From: Myrica gale
Lineage: Eukaryota > Streptophyta > Magnoliopsida > Fagales > Myricaceae
DNA length: 64,000 nucleotides
Reading direction: 5' to 3'
Assembly: GCA_963930655.1 (NCBI GenBank)
Contig: OZ005600.1
Coordinates: 10,667,501-10,731,500, forward strand
Positions 62,934-64,000 of this stretch are shown piece by piece (position 1 is the first letter of the stretch; every line of letters begins with the position of its first letter). The notes beneath the pieces were generated by a model. That model worked only from the letters and a program-made list of their open reading frames with translations. It was not told the DNA's origin and made no database searches. Made by a program: the position numbers and the translations under genes.

Positions 62934-64000
62934 ATGGACGTTCAATCCAAAAGAGCCAGAGAAACCAGCCCAGACAGAATGAAAGCTTACATGCAGCCGA
63001 GAGTCAAACCAGTAAACAAAGTCCAAGTTGTTTACTACCTCTCAAGAAAAGGCCATCTTGAGCATCCCCATTACATGGAAGTCACCCATTTAGCTGGTCA
63101 ACCTCTCCGATTAAGAGGTGAAAGAAGTTATTGGCTACTTGTGTTTTGGTGTACTCATCGTGATCCTTCTTGTTATCTCTTTCGTTTGTTTTGTTGATAG
63201 ATGTGACGGAACGCCTTACTGTGCTTAGGGGCACAGGCATGCCCTCCCTATATTCCTGGTCTTGCAAGAGGTACACATTATTGAATTCTTAGTCAATGTT
63301 CCTTCTTGACTTTTTCCACCTGGAGATCGATCGTCTCGTGTTGCTCTAATTTTGTTTACAAGCTTATAATAATTCATTCCCATTTCTTTCTAGTTTCCTT
63401 TTGTGGTTTCTCCTAGCTTTCATTCTATTTCTAATTTAGCTATTGATGTTACTACTTTTTAGGAGCTATAAGGGCGGGTATGTCTGGAACGACTTGGCAG
63501 AGAACGACATAATCTACCCAGCAGAAGGAGCGGAGTATGTGCTTAAGGGGTCGGAAGTAGTTGAAGGCTGCTCTGGTCGGTCTCCAAAGCATTTTATCAA
63601 ATTATTTTTTTGTGCCATTATTCATTGAAATCACTGCGATTGATAAGATAAACTTTGGCAGAAAGACAGAGACTCCAGCAGCTTCAGATAACCAACAGGC
63701 AAGAAATTCAGCAGATTCCGGAGTCAAACTACCTCTCAAAGAGTAAACCACTGCTTCCTAGTCCACGCAGAGAGCAGGAAGTCCCAGAGTGCGAAGAATA
63801 CGACGAAGAGGAAGAACTCGAAGATGGAGAAAAAACAAGCTATACCAGCTCCACCACACCCCATTCTCATTGCTCGAGAGGCGTATCCACTGACGAACTT
63901 GAAGAGGAAACCCAACAACACCAAACCAAGAAAAACACTACCGAGTTAACTCTCAACGACCGGTCTCACCCAACCACATCTTCCATAGACTTTGAAAAAG
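62934..64000 (+). CDS. SOK: SOSEKI (DUF966) polarity protein, N-terminal part; runs off the window
   Basis: SOSEKI proteins are plant-specific, polymerise through an N-terminal DIX-like domain and mark cell edges in polarity and oriented division. Exons 62934-63117, 63201-63270, 63463-63575 and 63662-64000 (open at the edge) join in phase with GT/AG introns to give 235 residues. The DIX-like domain starts at about residue 27: VQVVYYLSRKGHLEHPHYME, then DVTERLTVLRGTGMPSLYSW and SYKGGYVWNDLAENDIIYPA. GAEYVLKGSEVVEGCSE closes it. Exon 4 begins ERQRLQQLQITNRQEIQQIP and is Glu- and Ser-rich (CEEYDEEEELEDGEKTS), as expected for the disordered middle. No break is seen. Which SOK paralogue it is cannot be told. 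Confidence 0.95.

Overview
The window is nuclear DNA of a flowering plant, most likely a woody eudicot. It is AT-rich, with intron-split genes that all match well-known plant families, a cytosolic-type tRNA gene and a dense load of plant transposable elements. The species cannot be named from the sequence alone. I found no previously undescribed multi-gene system. The value lies in five protein-coding gene models (exon boundaries read from splice sites and reading phase), one tRNA gene, and a set of transposon insertions whose boundaries are fixed by target-site duplications (TSDs).

Layout. 320-15073 (+): the C-terminal 16 exons of VPS53, a subunit of the GARP/EARP vesicle-tethering complex. 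Its introns hold four non-LTR (LINE) insertions, including a 3.8-kb element in a perfect 17-bp TSD. 15.3-22.4 kb: intergenic, with an unclassified 935-bp retroposon in an 18-bp TSD. 22996-25912 (+): a complete 10-exon myo-inositol-phosphate synthase gene with TATA box and G-boxes upstream. 26983-27055 (+): a tRNA-Ala(AGC) gene with a damaged T-stem. 31840-32976 (-): a two-exon FLZ zinc-finger gene. 33.3-41.4 kb: transposon-rich, with MITEs, a MULE foldback element and a gutted Ty3/gypsy-type LTR element. 41763-46701 (-): a four-exon plastid FabZ gene. 48.2-54.1 kb: a LINE fragment followed by a dead hAT transposase gene. 54.6-62.4 kb: a non-autonomous hAT element and several foldback MITEs, some nested. 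62934-64000 (+): the first exons of a SOSEKI (DUF966) gene that runs off the right edge.

The genes are not functionally linked. They serve separate housekeeping or regulatory roles: endosome-to-Golgi trafficking, inositol synthesis, SnRK1-linked signalling, plastid fatty-acid synthesis and cell polarity. This is ordinary plant gene order with transposons between and inside the genes. All family assignments come from recognising protein motifs by eye. No database search was run.
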